Below are positions 1 through 6,845 of a DNA stretch of 25,503 nt, piece by piece; position 1 is the stretch's first letter; each line of letters begins with the position of its first letter. This stretch comes from CAYXFZ01 sp964464385 (GTDB lineage Bacteria > Planctomycetota > UBA1135): positions 1 through 25,503 of the forward strand of contig CAYXFZ010000031.1 of NCBI GenBank assembly GCA_964464385.1. Reading direction: 5' to 3'. Under the pieces are notes generated by a model. That model saw nothing but the letters and a program-made list of their open reading frames with translations, searched no databases and was not told the origin of the DNA. The position numbers and the translations under genes are program-made.

Positions 1-390
1 GCCAGTCAATTGGCGGGCACTTCCGTGGGCGGGGTGGTTCGCGAGTACCGGGTCACGGATGGCAAGGGCCAGCTCTTGGGAACAGCCTATGTGGACGTCC
101 ACAAGGTGCGCACCAAGCGGCAAGCACTCTTGATCGCCATGAATTCTGAAGGTGTTCTGGCCGGAATCACGGTGTTGGGCTTCGCTGAGCCGAGGAACTA
201 CCTTCCGAGGGCAAAATGGTTCGCGCTGTTTCAAGGGCATCGTCTGGATGAGCAACTTCGTCTGCGCAAGGGGATTGATGGCGTCTCCGGCGCAACTTTG
301 ACCTCCCGGGCCACCGTGGCCGCGGCCCGTAGAGCTTTGGCGGTGCATGCCGTTCTGGCCGCTTCGCCCTTGCCGCCGCCGCCCCAATGA
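1..390 (+). CDS. FMN-binding domain protein, 5' end missing
   Basis: The reading frame is open from the first base, so the gene starts upstream of the window and only its last 129 or so codons are seen. The fragment has a domain like those of RnfG and NqrC, whose FMN is attached covalently to a threonine. The key motif is GVSGATLTS near the C-terminus (about residues 91-99 counted from the TTG at position 10); the Thr of SGAT would carry the flavin. After it comes a short Ala/Pro-rich tail. The stop codon overlaps the start of the next gene in ATGA, so the two are probably translated together. In known members the domain sits outside the cytoplasmic membrane and passes electrons to or from membrane redox proteins. 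Family is fairly sure; the partner and physiological role are inferred. A TTG start at 10 is possible but less likely than an upstream start. Confidence 0.8.
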   Translation, partial: ASQLAGTSVGGVVREYRVTDGKGQLLGTAYVDVHKVRTKRQALLIAMNSEGVLAGITVLGFAEPRNYLPRAKWFALFQGHRLDEQLRLRKGIDGVSGATLTSRATVAAARRALAVHAVLAASPLPPPPQ

Positions 391-860
391 ATCGCTTCGA
401 AGCTTGGCTGAATCACATCGCCACGCTGGCTGTTGGGGGCACGGGCTTGGTCTACGCCTGGATGACTTTGCTCCTTGAGCCAGAGGATGAATTCGCCCTG
501 ATGAACCACCCCCTTCAGGATGAGGTCCAGGCCATGCACCTCATTTTTGCCCCTTTTCTTGTCTTCTCGGTGGGGATGGTCGCACGCTGTCATGCCTGGA
601 AATATGCCCTCGAGGGGAAAAAAGACCGCCGAAGGAGTGGAATTCTTCTCGCTTTGGGGTTCGCGCCGATGGTCGCCAGTGGCTATCTTCTCCAGGTTTC
701 TGTGCAGGAAAATTGGCGTAACCTGTTTTATTGGCTACACTTAGGTGTAAGCTTGGCCTGGATTCTCGGATATGTGCTCCATCAATCTTTACCGAAAGAG
801 GCGAAAAAAACGGGTTTTTCCGCCGATTTCCTTGGCAAAGGACGGCCTAGCCGCCCCTAA
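387..860 (+). CDS. four-helix membrane protein, putative di-heme cytochrome b
   Basis: This 157-residue protein has four hydrophobic helices at about residues 13-30, 50-67, 84-103 and 112-132, and a basic C-terminal tail. Histidines lie at both ends of helix 2 (H51, H69) and of helix 4 (H118, H132). Helices 2 and 4 run in the same direction, so H51/H118 and H69/H132 could form two bis-histidine heme b sites, as in cytochrome b561-like proteins. Its start overlaps the stop of the FMN-binding protein (ATGA at 387-390), so the pair probably forms a membrane electron-transfer unit in which heme b passes electrons to the extracytoplasmic flavin or takes them from it. The helices and histidines are visible; heme binding and partnership are inferred. 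I do not recognise a precise named family, and a DUF4405-like or ferric-reductase-like protein is possible. Confidence 0.75.
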   Translation: MNRFEAWLNHIATLAVGGTGLVYAWMTLLLEPEDEFALMNHPLQDEVQAMHLIFAPFLVFSVGMVARCHAWKYALEGKKDRRRSGILLALGFAPMVASGYLLQVSVQENWRNLFYWLHLGVSLAWILGYVLHQSLPKEAKKTGFSADFLGKGRPSRP

Positions 861-863
861 ACT
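858..863 (+). promoter_or_regulatory. putative -10 element (TAAACT) for the histone-like gene
   Basis: The sequence CCTAAACT overlaps the stop codon of the membrane-protein gene and matches the CCTAnAnT pattern found before several other genes here. It would start a transcript near 870, leaving a leader of about 64 nt before the histone-like gene. No convincing -35 box was seen. Confidence 0.35.
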
Positions 864-933
864 GGAAACCGCGCCCTGAGCGCACTCTCAGCCTGACGGA
901 GCTCCCGCCGGGCAACCAAGATCCGGAGATCCC

Positions 934-1152
934 ATGTCCGACCAGGAAGTTCTCATCGTTGTCTCGAAACTCAAGAAGTACATCGCCTCCTCTGCTGGCC
1001 TGCGCTGCTCTGGCGATGTTGCCCCGGCCCTGTCCGGGATGATCCGCCAAATCTGCGATACCGCCGTTGCCAACGCGCAGGGCGACAAGCGTCAGACCGT
1101 CAAGGCTCGCGACCTGGGCTTCCCGGCCCCGCCGCCCGTCTTCGAGGGCTGA
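934..1152 (+). CDS. bacterial histone-fold DNA-binding protein
   Basis: This 72-residue protein matches the single histone-fold proteins of bacteria. It has an N-terminal strand and helix (EVLIVVSKLKKYI), a long central helix (about residues 30-52, ALSGMIRQICDTAVANAQ) and the C-terminal signature KRQTVKARDL. That signature corresponds to the RKTIKAED segment of archaeal histones, including the Thr and Asp used in the loop-2 and Arg-Asp clamp contacts. It therefore probably dimerises and binds DNA as a chromatin protein. A Pro-rich tail of about 12 residues follows the fold. The start is supported by GGAGA at 925-929, one of the few good Shine-Dalgarno sites here. It is a single gene, facing a convergent transporter gene. 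The family call rests on motif recognition; the mode of DNA binding (bending or coating) cannot be told from sequence. Confidence 0.85.
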   Translation: MSDQEVLIVVSKLKKYIASSAGLRCSGDVAPALSGMIRQICDTAVANAQGDKRQTVKARDLGFPAPPPVFEG

Positions 1153-1171
1153 TCCTCCTTTGATGCAGCCC

Positions 1172-1214
1172 CTTGGGCCTACCTAGAAATAACGCAATTC
1201 CAGGTAGGCCCAGG
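1172..1214. terminator. long hairpin between convergent genes
   Basis: Arms 1172-1184 and 1202-1214 pair over 13 bp, including a perfect 10-bp core (GGGCCTACCT with AGGTAGGCCC) and one G-T pair, around a 17-nt loop. The hairpin spans the stop codon of the minus-strand transporter gene and lies 19 nt past the histone-like gene. Neither side has a T tract, so it is not a classical rho-independent terminator. It could stabilise or separate the two convergent mRNAs. Confidence 0.45.
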
Positions 1215-2568
1215 CGATGGCCACGCTCATGAGCATCAGCAAGCAAGCGTGCTTCATGAAGGTAAGGAAACGGATGGGGTGTCCCGAACGCTCGGCGATG
1301 CCAGCCACGATCAAGTTGGCGCTGGCCCCGATCAGAGTGCCGTTGCCACCGAGGCATGCTCCCAAGGAGAGCGACCACCAGATGGCCCGTTCCTGTTCTG
1401 CGGTCAGGCCAATGCCCTGCTCCTGTAGCACCACATAAACTTGTTCCAAGGTGGGGATCATGGTAGCGACAAAGGGAATGTTGTCGACGATAGCCGAGGC
1501 AATGGCGGAGACCCAAAGGACGGCCGGTCCTAGGGCTTGGGTCGCCTCGATATTCGTTGTGGCATTGGCCGTCAATGCCGTGATTTGTTCGGCGACCATG
1601 GCCAGAGCACCGGCGTTTTCCAGGCCCTTGACGACCACGAAAAGGCCGACAAAGAAAAAGATCGTGACCCACTCGGTTTCACCGAAAGTCTGGTGCACGT
1701 TTTTGGCTTTCTTTTCGATATCCCGACCCAAGTTGTCCAGCAAGAGGAGAAGGGCTGCCCCGGTCATGGCAATGGTGGCAGGTTCGTGACCCATCGGATG
1801 GGCGACGACAAAACCAACCAACACCAAGCCAAGCACGAATAGAGATTTCTTCATGAGGAGCGGGTCGGTGATGGCATCTTTTTCGCGAAAGGCCATGACG
1901 CGGGCTCGGGCCTCGTCCGTCGCCTGCATTTTGCGGCCCCAGACGAACCAGATTGGTCCGATGGTGGCCAACATGATGACGGGCACGACAGGGGCAACAT
2001 GCACCAAGAAATCGTTGAAGCCGACGCTCTTTACCAGCGAGCCAATCAATATATTGGGCGGGTCACCAATCATGGTGGCGGTGCCGCCAATGTTGGAAAA
2101 CAAGATCTCGGCGAATAGAAATGGATAAGGAGGAACTTCCAGCTCGTCGCAAATCAAGAGCGTGACCGGAACGATGAGCAGGACCGTGGTGACATTGTCC
2201 AGCAGGGCCGACAGGACCGCAGTCACAAGGGCGAGCATCACCAGAAGGCCCCACGGACGTGCGGATACCTTCTTAGCGGACCAAATGGCCAAGAATTGAA
2301 AAACGCCGCATCGTTTTGTGATGTTGACAATGGCCATCATGCCCGTGAGCAGGCCAATGGTGTTCCAATCAACCCCTTCGCTGACGGCCTCGTGCTGGGT
2401 GACGACCCCGGAGAGGATCATCAGCGAGCCGCCCAACAGCGCGATGACCGCGCGGTTGAACCGCTCGGCCATGATGAGTGCGTAGGTCAGAACAAAAATT
2501 CCACTGGCGAGCCAGAAAGGGTCTAGCCCAAAAATGATGCCGCCGCCGTGATCCATGGGTGCCATCAT
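1183..2568 (-). CDS. ArsB/NhaD-type ion transporter (SLC13-like permease)
   Basis: This 461-residue polytopic membrane protein belongs to the ion transporter superfamily that includes NhaD antiporters, ArsB and SLC13-like permeases. It has the internal two-fold repeat of that fold. The first half carries LDNVTTVLLIVPVTL and GGTATMIGDPPNILIG; the second carries IVDNIPFVATMIPTL and LGGNGTLIGASANLIVAG. These DN-T/P and GG-T-IG-P/S-N segments form the re-entrant transport sites in the family. Length and hydrophobic pattern fit a full-length member with about 11-12 helices. The start (ATG ATG) overlaps the stop of an upstream CBS-domain gene in ATGA, suggesting coupled expression and perhaps nucleotide-responsive control of transport. 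Na+/H+ exchange is a reasonable guess from the NhaD resemblance, but arsenite, tricarboxylate or another anion cannot be excluded. Confidence 0.85.
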   Translation of the reverse strand: MMAPMDHGGGIIFGLDPFWLASGIFVLTYALIMAERFNRAVIALLGGSLMILSGVVTQHEAVSEGVDWNTIGLLTGMMAIVNITKRCGVFQFLAIWSAKKVSARPWGLLVMLALVTAVLSALLDNVTTVLLIVPVTLLICDELEVPPYPFLFAEILFSNIGGTATMIGDPPNILIGSLVKSVGFNDFLVHVAPVVPVIMLATIGPIWFVWGRKMQATDEARARVMAFREKDAITDPLLMKKSLFVLGLVLVGFVVAHPMGHEPATIAMTGAALLLLLDNLGRDIEKKAKNVHQTFGETEWVTIFFFVGLFVVVKGLENAGALAMVAEQITALTANATTNIEATQALGPAVLWVSAIASAIVDNIPFVATMIPTLEQVYVVLQEQGIGLTAEQERAIWWSLSLGACLGGNGTLIGASANLIVAGIAERSGHPIRFLTFMKHACLLMLMSVAIAWAYLELRYF

Positions 2569-3023
2569 TCCTCGAGTAGATCAGCTACTTTGGCCAAGAT
2601 GTCCCAATACGTGAGGATGCCCAAAAGGCGTTGGGTTTCAGGATCCACGACTGGAAGGGAGTCATGACCCTCGTCCAATAAAAGGACCGCTTCCGAGGCG
2701 GCGGTTTCGGCATGGACGATCTTTGGGTCTGGGTCCATGAAGTCGCCGACGGATTTTTCCAAATCAGAGCGGAGCCTGCGGGCGAGATCTTCCACTTGGT
2801 CATGGAGGAAATGAGCGGATTGGAGATCATCCTCATGGCTTCCTTCCGGGCGCAACAGATCCAGGAGGTGATGGACGCCAAACATCCCGATCAGAGTGCC
2901 TTCGTCCGAGACTACGGGCAGGCTTCGTTGACGAAGTTCAAGAAGAGAGGCGAGGGCCTCTTGAATGCTCGTCGTGACGAGCAGGAGGCGGCCGGGTTTG
3001 CGGGCGAGGTCAGCGCAGGTCAT
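2565..3023 (-). CDS. tandem CBS-domain protein
   Basis: This 152-residue soluble protein consists of two CBS motifs and little else. The first covers about residues 1-60 (SLPVVSDEGTLIGMFGVHHLLDLL). The second covers about 90-150 (VGDFMDPDPKIV then SLPVVDPETQRLLGILTYWDIL). A charged linker of about 30 residues separates them. Paired CBS motifs form a Bateman module that usually binds adenine nucleotides and regulates a partner. Here the natural partner is the ion transporter whose start codon overlaps this stop codon. A -10-like TAGACT on the minus strand (3058 down to 3053) gives a leader of about 23 nt with no clear Shine-Dalgarno site. The fold is certain in outline; the ligand and the regulation of the transporter are inferred. 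Confidence 0.88.
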   Translation of the reverse strand: MTCADLARKPGRLLLVTTSIQEALASLLELRQRSLPVVSDEGTLIGMFGVHHLLDLLRPEGSHEDDLQSAHFLHDQVEDLARRLRSDLEKSVGDFMDPDPKIVHAETAASEAVLLLDEGHDSLPVVDPETQRLLGILTYWDILAKVADLLEE

Positions 3024-3051
3024 GGCAGATGGAGGGTCGGCAGGAGGGCGG

Positions 3052-3058
3052 TAGTCTA
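3052..3058. promoter_or_regulatory. overlapping divergent -10 elements (TAGTCTA)
   Basis: Read forward this holds TAGTCT and read backward TAGACT, so both strands show a TAnnnT -10 pattern at one spot in the 92-nt gap between the CBS gene (minus) and isocitrate dehydrogenase (plus). Transcripts would start near 3046 on the minus strand and 3064 on the plus strand. The assignment is by pattern only. Confidence 0.35.
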
Positions 3059-3115
3059 GCGGGGCAGAGGACGACTTCCCCTCCCCAACTTTTACCCCGA
3101 GCTTTCCCGGATTCC

Positions 3116-4351
3116 ATGGACAAGATTCAAGTTGCCAACCCCGTCGTCGAATTGGATGGCGATGAAATGACCCGGATCATTTGGGCCTTTATCAAGGACC
3201 GGCTGATTCTTCCCTATCTGGACATGGAACTCCTCTATTTTGACCTCGGCATGGAGAGCCGGGATGCCACGGATGACCAAATTACCGTGGATGCCGCCCA
3301 CGCTATCCAGAAGCACGGGGTCGGCGTGAAATGCGCCACAATTACCCCGGACGAGGATCGGGTCGTGGAATTTGGATTGAAGCAAATGTGGCGGAGTCCC
3401 AATGGGACCATTCGCAACATTTTAGGAGGGACCGTTTTCCGCGAGCCCATTGTTTGCTCCAACGTCCCTCGCCTCGTCCCCGGCTGGCAAAAGCCCATGG
3501 TTATCGGCCGCCATGCTTTCGGCGACCAATACCGTGCCACCGATTTTTTGGTGGATGGCCCGGGCCGCCTGACCATGCGCTTTGAGCCCGCCGATGGCAG
3601 CGAAGCCGTGGAGCGAGATGTGTTTCAATTTGAAGAGCCTGGCGTCGCCCTGGGCATGTACAATCTCGACGAGAGCATTCGCGGCTTTGCTCGGGCTTGC
3701 CTGAATTTTGGTTTGGAAAGGACTTGGCCAGTGTACCTATCCACCAAGAATACGATTCTCAAAGTTTATGACGGTCGTTTTCGCGACCTTTTCCGCGAAG
3801 TCTTCGAGGCCGAATTCGCCGATGACTTTGAAAAGGCGGGGATCACATACGAGCATCGCCTCATTGATGACATGGTGGCTCAAGCCCTCAAATGGAATGG
3901 TGGCTTTGTCTGGGCGTGCAAAAACTACGACGGCGATGTGCAGTCCGACATTGTTGCTCAAGGCTTTGGCTCTTTGGGGCTCATGACTTCGGTGCTCATG
4001 ACTCCGGACGGCAAGACGGTCGAGGCCGAGGCTGCTCACGGCACCGTGACCCGCCACTACCGGCAGCACCAACAGGGCAAGGCCACTTCGACCAACCCCA
4101 TCGCCAGTATTTTTGCCTGGACGCGTGGGCTGGCGCATCGCGCCAAACTGGATGGCAACTCGGCTCTGGCAAACTTCTCTCTGACTTTGGAGTCGGTGTG
4201 CGTGGAGACTGTCGAAGCAGGTCAAATGACCAAGGATTTGGCGGTGCTCATCGGCGAGGACACCCCTTGGCTGACGACCGAGGAATTTTTGGAGGCTCTG
4301 GACGGCCGTCTGCGTTCCAAAATGGAAGCGGACGAACCCGCGACCGCCTGA
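3116..4351 (+). CDS. icd: NADP-dependent isocitrate dehydrogenase, eukaryotic type
   Basis: This cytoplasmic TCA-cycle enzyme oxidises and decarboxylates isocitrate to 2-oxoglutarate, making NADPH. The 411 residues fit the eukaryotic-type homodimeric IDH family rather than the E. coli type. With ATG at 3116, the substrate residues fall at the same numbers as in human IDH1: T77, S94, N96, R100, R109 and R132 (SPNGTIRNILGG, then GRHAFGDQYRATDF). The family signature NYDGDVQSD followed by AQGFGSLGLM, and the NADP loop AAHGTVTRHYR, are intact. The frame is open 87 nt further upstream, but that extension would cross the divergent promoter region and has no family counterpart. No strong Shine-Dalgarno site precedes the ATG. 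The following ASPIC gene starts 17 nt after the stop, so it may be cotranscribed. Confidence 0.96.
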   Translation: MDKIQVANPVVELDGDEMTRIIWAFIKDRLILPYLDMELLYFDLGMESRDATDDQITVDAAHAIQKHGVGVKCATITPDEDRVVEFGLKQMWRSPNGTIRNILGGTVFREPIVCSNVPRLVPGWQKPMVIGRHAFGDQYRATDFLVDGPGRLTMRFEPADGSEAVERDVFQFEEPGVALGMYNLDESIRGFARACLNFGLERTWPVYLSTKNTILKVYDGRFRDLFREVFEAEFADDFEKAGITYEHRLIDDMVAQALKWNGGFVWACKNYDGDVQSDIVAQGFGSLGLMTSVLMTPDGKTVEAEAAHGTVTRHYRQHQQGKATSTNPIASIFAWTRGLAHRAKLDGNSALANFSLTLESVCVETVEAGQMTKDLAVLIGEDTPWLTTEEFLEALDGRLRSKMEADEPATA

Positions 4352-4368
4352 CCGTTCGTCTCTGCGTC

Positions 4369-6777
4369 ATGCCCCGACCTTTTGCACGCCATCATCTTCT
4401 GGGGTTGGCCCTGATTCTCCTGGGTCTGTTGATCAATCAGTGGACTTTGGCCACTTGGGATTCCTTGGCCTTGGCTCTCGAAGATCCGTTTTTCTTCGCG
4501 GGATTGCATGGAGCTCAAGCCGCAGCCATTCTCCTTGGCTTGGGTCTTTGGCTTGGGTCCCGTCTGCCCGGATCCCCCACGCTGCGTTTTTTTCTCATTC
4601 TGGGGGTCGTGGTCCTGGGATCCATAGGGACACGCCAATGGGTCTTTGCCAAAAAGGCTCCCGAAGTCATCCTGCGCATGAAATCCTGGCGCCTCGGATC
4701 CCCAATGTTTGCTTATTCCCCGGCTCTCGTGGATTGGGCAAGCGAAACCACTTTTGCGTGGGAGCAAAAGGGCATGGCTCTGGGCCGCTTGGCCGCTTTA
4801 CACGGTTCGGTGGCGGAGTATCTCCTGCGTGTGGATCGCGTGGCTCTGGCTCGCCGCCATGCCGAGCACGGCCTTGATCTGGAAGAAAAGCGCGGCGCAG
4901 ACAGTCCAGGCTTGCGCGACGCCTTGCGGCGCTTGGCCATGGTTCATTTGCGCCGCGGCGAGTTGGATTACTGTTTCGCAGGGAATGGTGAAGAGGCCTG
5001 TTTGTTCCCTTTGCGGGACGGCGGCCTCTGGGGGGATCCCGTGGATGCGAATGTCGCGACCGATCTATTGCTCCGTTTGTTGGAGTTTGCGCCCGAGGAT
5101 CCTGGCGCACGATGGTTGCTCAACTTGTCCCGAATGGTGGCAGACGATTGGCCCCATGGTGTTCCCGAGGAGCATCGCTTGCCAGCGATTGAAATCGAAG
5201 GAGACCTTGTGGCTTCCGCTGGTTTTCCCTCCTTTCGCAATATTGCCGGAGTCTTGGGGGTGGACACGACCAACATTTCCGGAGGGGCGGTGATGGACGA
5301 TTTTGACGGGGATGGTCTCTTGGATCTTGTGGCGACTTCTTGTGGCCGGGATGAGCCGATGGATTTTTTTCGCAATGGGGGGGATGGACAGTTCGTGTCT
5401 CGTCGTCAGGGTTCCGGCCTTGCCGATCAATTTGGCGGACTCAATCTTGCTCATGCCGATTATGACAATGACGGAGACTTGGATCTTTTCGTTCCTCGAG
5501 GTGCTTGGATGGTCCGCCACGGAAAAATTCGAAACTCTCTATTGCGCAATGATGGCCTTGGCACTTTCACCGATGTGACCGAAGAGGCTGGCTTGGCAGA
5601 CCCGGCTTGGCCATGCTTGGCAGTTGCTTGGGGTGACTACGACCTCGACGGAGATTTGGATCTCTACATCGGCAACGAGCGTCTGGATTTCAAAACTTGC
5701 GCTCCGAGTCAACTTTTCCGCAACGAGGGGGACGGTACTTTTTCGGATGTTGCGGTGGCCGCAGGAGTGACCAACGATGAGCATGTGCGTGCAGTTTCTT
5801 GGGGCGATTACGACAATGACGGAGACCCTGACCTCCTTGTGGTCAATTTCCTTGCCCCCAATCGGTTTTACCTTAACGACGGGGATGGCAGCTTTACGGA
5901 TATCGCACCGCAATTGGGAATCGCCAGACTGGGTGGTTTCGAACGACATTTCGCCAGTTGGTTCTTTGACTATGACAACGATGGTTGGCTGGACGTGTTC
6001 ATCGGTTCTTATCCCATGACGGCCACCTTTGGCACCACGGTGCCGACCTCCTTTGGCCAAGGATCGGATCTGGAACAATGTCATTTGTTTCGTAATGATC
6101 GCAAGGGTGGGTTTGAGGATGTCAGCGTTGCCGCAGGCTTGAATGTGACCCTCCTTTGCATGGGGGCCAACTACGGTGACTTCGATGGAGATGGCTGGAC
6201 CGACATTTACTTGGGCACGGGAGCCCCGCCGTATGAAGCGCTGGTCCCCAATCTTTTGTTGCGCAATGTGGCGGGTCGTCGCTTCGCCAACGTGACGCCA
6301 GCTGCTGGCTTGGGGCATTTGCAAAAGGGGCATGGGGTCGCTCCCGGGGATCTGGACAATGATGGCGATCTGGATCTCTGGAGCCAGTTGGGTGGTTGGT
6401 ATCTGTCCGATCGATTTCCCAATGCCCTCTTCCTGAATGAGGGGACTGAAAATCACTGGTTGGGTTTGCGCCTTCGTGGGAACATTAGTAACCATTTTGG
6501 AGTGGGGGCTCGGGTTCGGGTGCGCGTTGCCGAAAACGGCCGGATTCGGGATATCCACCAGATGGGGGGAACAGGGGCCAGTTTCGGCGGCGGATCGCAC
6601 CGCTTGGAGTTTGGATTGGGTCAAGCTGACCGAATTCTGGAGATTCAGGTGCGGTGGCCTGCAAGTGAAGAGATCCAGCAGATTGAGGCTCCTCCCCTTA
6701 ATTCTTGGCTGCAAATCACCGAAGGGAGGGATGGGTTTTCGCTGTGGGATGCCCCGACCGTTTCCCTGGGTCGTTGA
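4369..6777 (+). CDS. membrane-anchored FG-GAP/VCBS repeat protein with ASPIC/UnbV domain
   Basis: This 802-residue protein has three N-terminal hydrophobic segments (about residues 9-25, 42-62 and 73-88). A helical, possibly TPR-like region follows (about 95-260), then seven FG-GAP-type repeats with calcium-loop motifs such as DFDGDGLLDL, DYDNDGDLDL, DYDLDGDLDL and DLDNDGDLDL (about 305-680). The C-terminal ASPIC/UnbV domain runs from about residue 695 (NHWLGLRLRG) to 790. Such repeats build extracellular beta-propellers, and ASPIC/UnbV proteins are abundant in Planctomycetota and other marine bacteria, with poorly known roles in binding or adhesion. The start at 4369 is chosen because the frame further upstream lies inside isocitrate dehydrogenase. 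The unusual part is the multi-span N-terminus in place of a signal peptide. The ligand is unknown. Confidence 0.88.
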   Translation: MPRPFARHHLLGLALILLGLLINQWTLATWDSLALALEDPFFFAGLHGAQAAAILLGLGLWLGSRLPGSPTLRFFLILGVVVLGSIGTRQWVFAKKAPEVILRMKSWRLGSPMFAYSPALVDWASETTFAWEQKGMALGRLAALHGSVAEYLLRVDRVALARRHAEHGLDLEEKRGADSPGLRDALRRLAMVHLRRGELDYCFAGNGEEACLFPLRDGGLWGDPVDANVATDLLLRLLEFAPEDPGARWLLNLSRMVADDWPHGVPEEHRLPAIEIEGDLVASAGFPSFRNIAGVLGVDTTNISGGAVMDDFDGDGLLDLVATSCGRDEPMDFFRNGGDGQFVSRRQGSGLADQFGGLNLAHADYDNDGDLDLFVPRGAWMVRHGKIRNSLLRNDGLGTFTDVTEEAGLADPAWPCLAVAWGDYDLDGDLDLYIGNERLDFKTCAPSQLFRNEGDGTFSDVAVAAGVTNDEHVRAVSWGDYDNDGDPDLLVVNFLAPNRFYLNDGDGSFTDIAPQLGIARLGGFERHFASWFFDYDNDGWLDVFIGSYPMTATFGTTVPTSFGQGSDLEQCHLFRNDRKGGFEDVSVAAGLNVTLLCMGANYGDFDGDGWTDIYLGTGAPPYEALVPNLLLRNVAGRRFANVTPAAGLGHLQKGHGVAPGDLDNDGDLDLWSQLGGWYLSDRFPNALFLNEGTENHWLGLRLRGNISNHFGVGARVRVRVAENGRIRDIHQMGGTGASFGGGSHRLEFGLGQADRILEIQVRWPASEEIQQIEAPPLNSWLQITEGRDGFSLWDAPTVSLGR

Positions 6778-6779
6778 TG

Positions 6780-6785
6780 TAGAAT
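6780..6785 (+). promoter_or_regulatory. putative -10 element (TAGAAT) for fabH
   Basis: TAGAAT lies just after the stop of the ASPIC gene. It would start a transcript near 6792, giving a leader of about 54 nt before fabH that contains the palindrome at 6798-6811. No clear -35 box is seen. Confidence 0.35.
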
Positions 6786-6797
6786 CCGGGCCTCAAT

Positions 6798-6811
6798 CGC
6801 CATCGATGGCG
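6798..6811. promoter_or_regulatory. perfect 14-bp palindrome in the fabH leader
   Basis: CGCCATCGATGGCG is a perfect dyad a few bases downstream of the presumed transcription start. It could be an operator for a regulator of lipid genes or an mRNA hairpin. There is no T tract after it, so it is not a terminator. Confidence 0.4.
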
Positions 6812-6845
6812 GTTCCCAGCATTCTTCTTCCTTGAACCAAAATCC

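Noticed and set aside
3892..4368. Upstream extension of the ASPIC protein frame
   Set aside because: It lies wholly within isocitrate dehydrogenase in another frame; the membrane segments begin right after ATG 4369.
5539..6714. A 391-codon minus-strand frame opposite the FG-GAP repeats
   Set aside because: It is the antisense shadow of repeated Asp-rich coding sequence and shows no domain.
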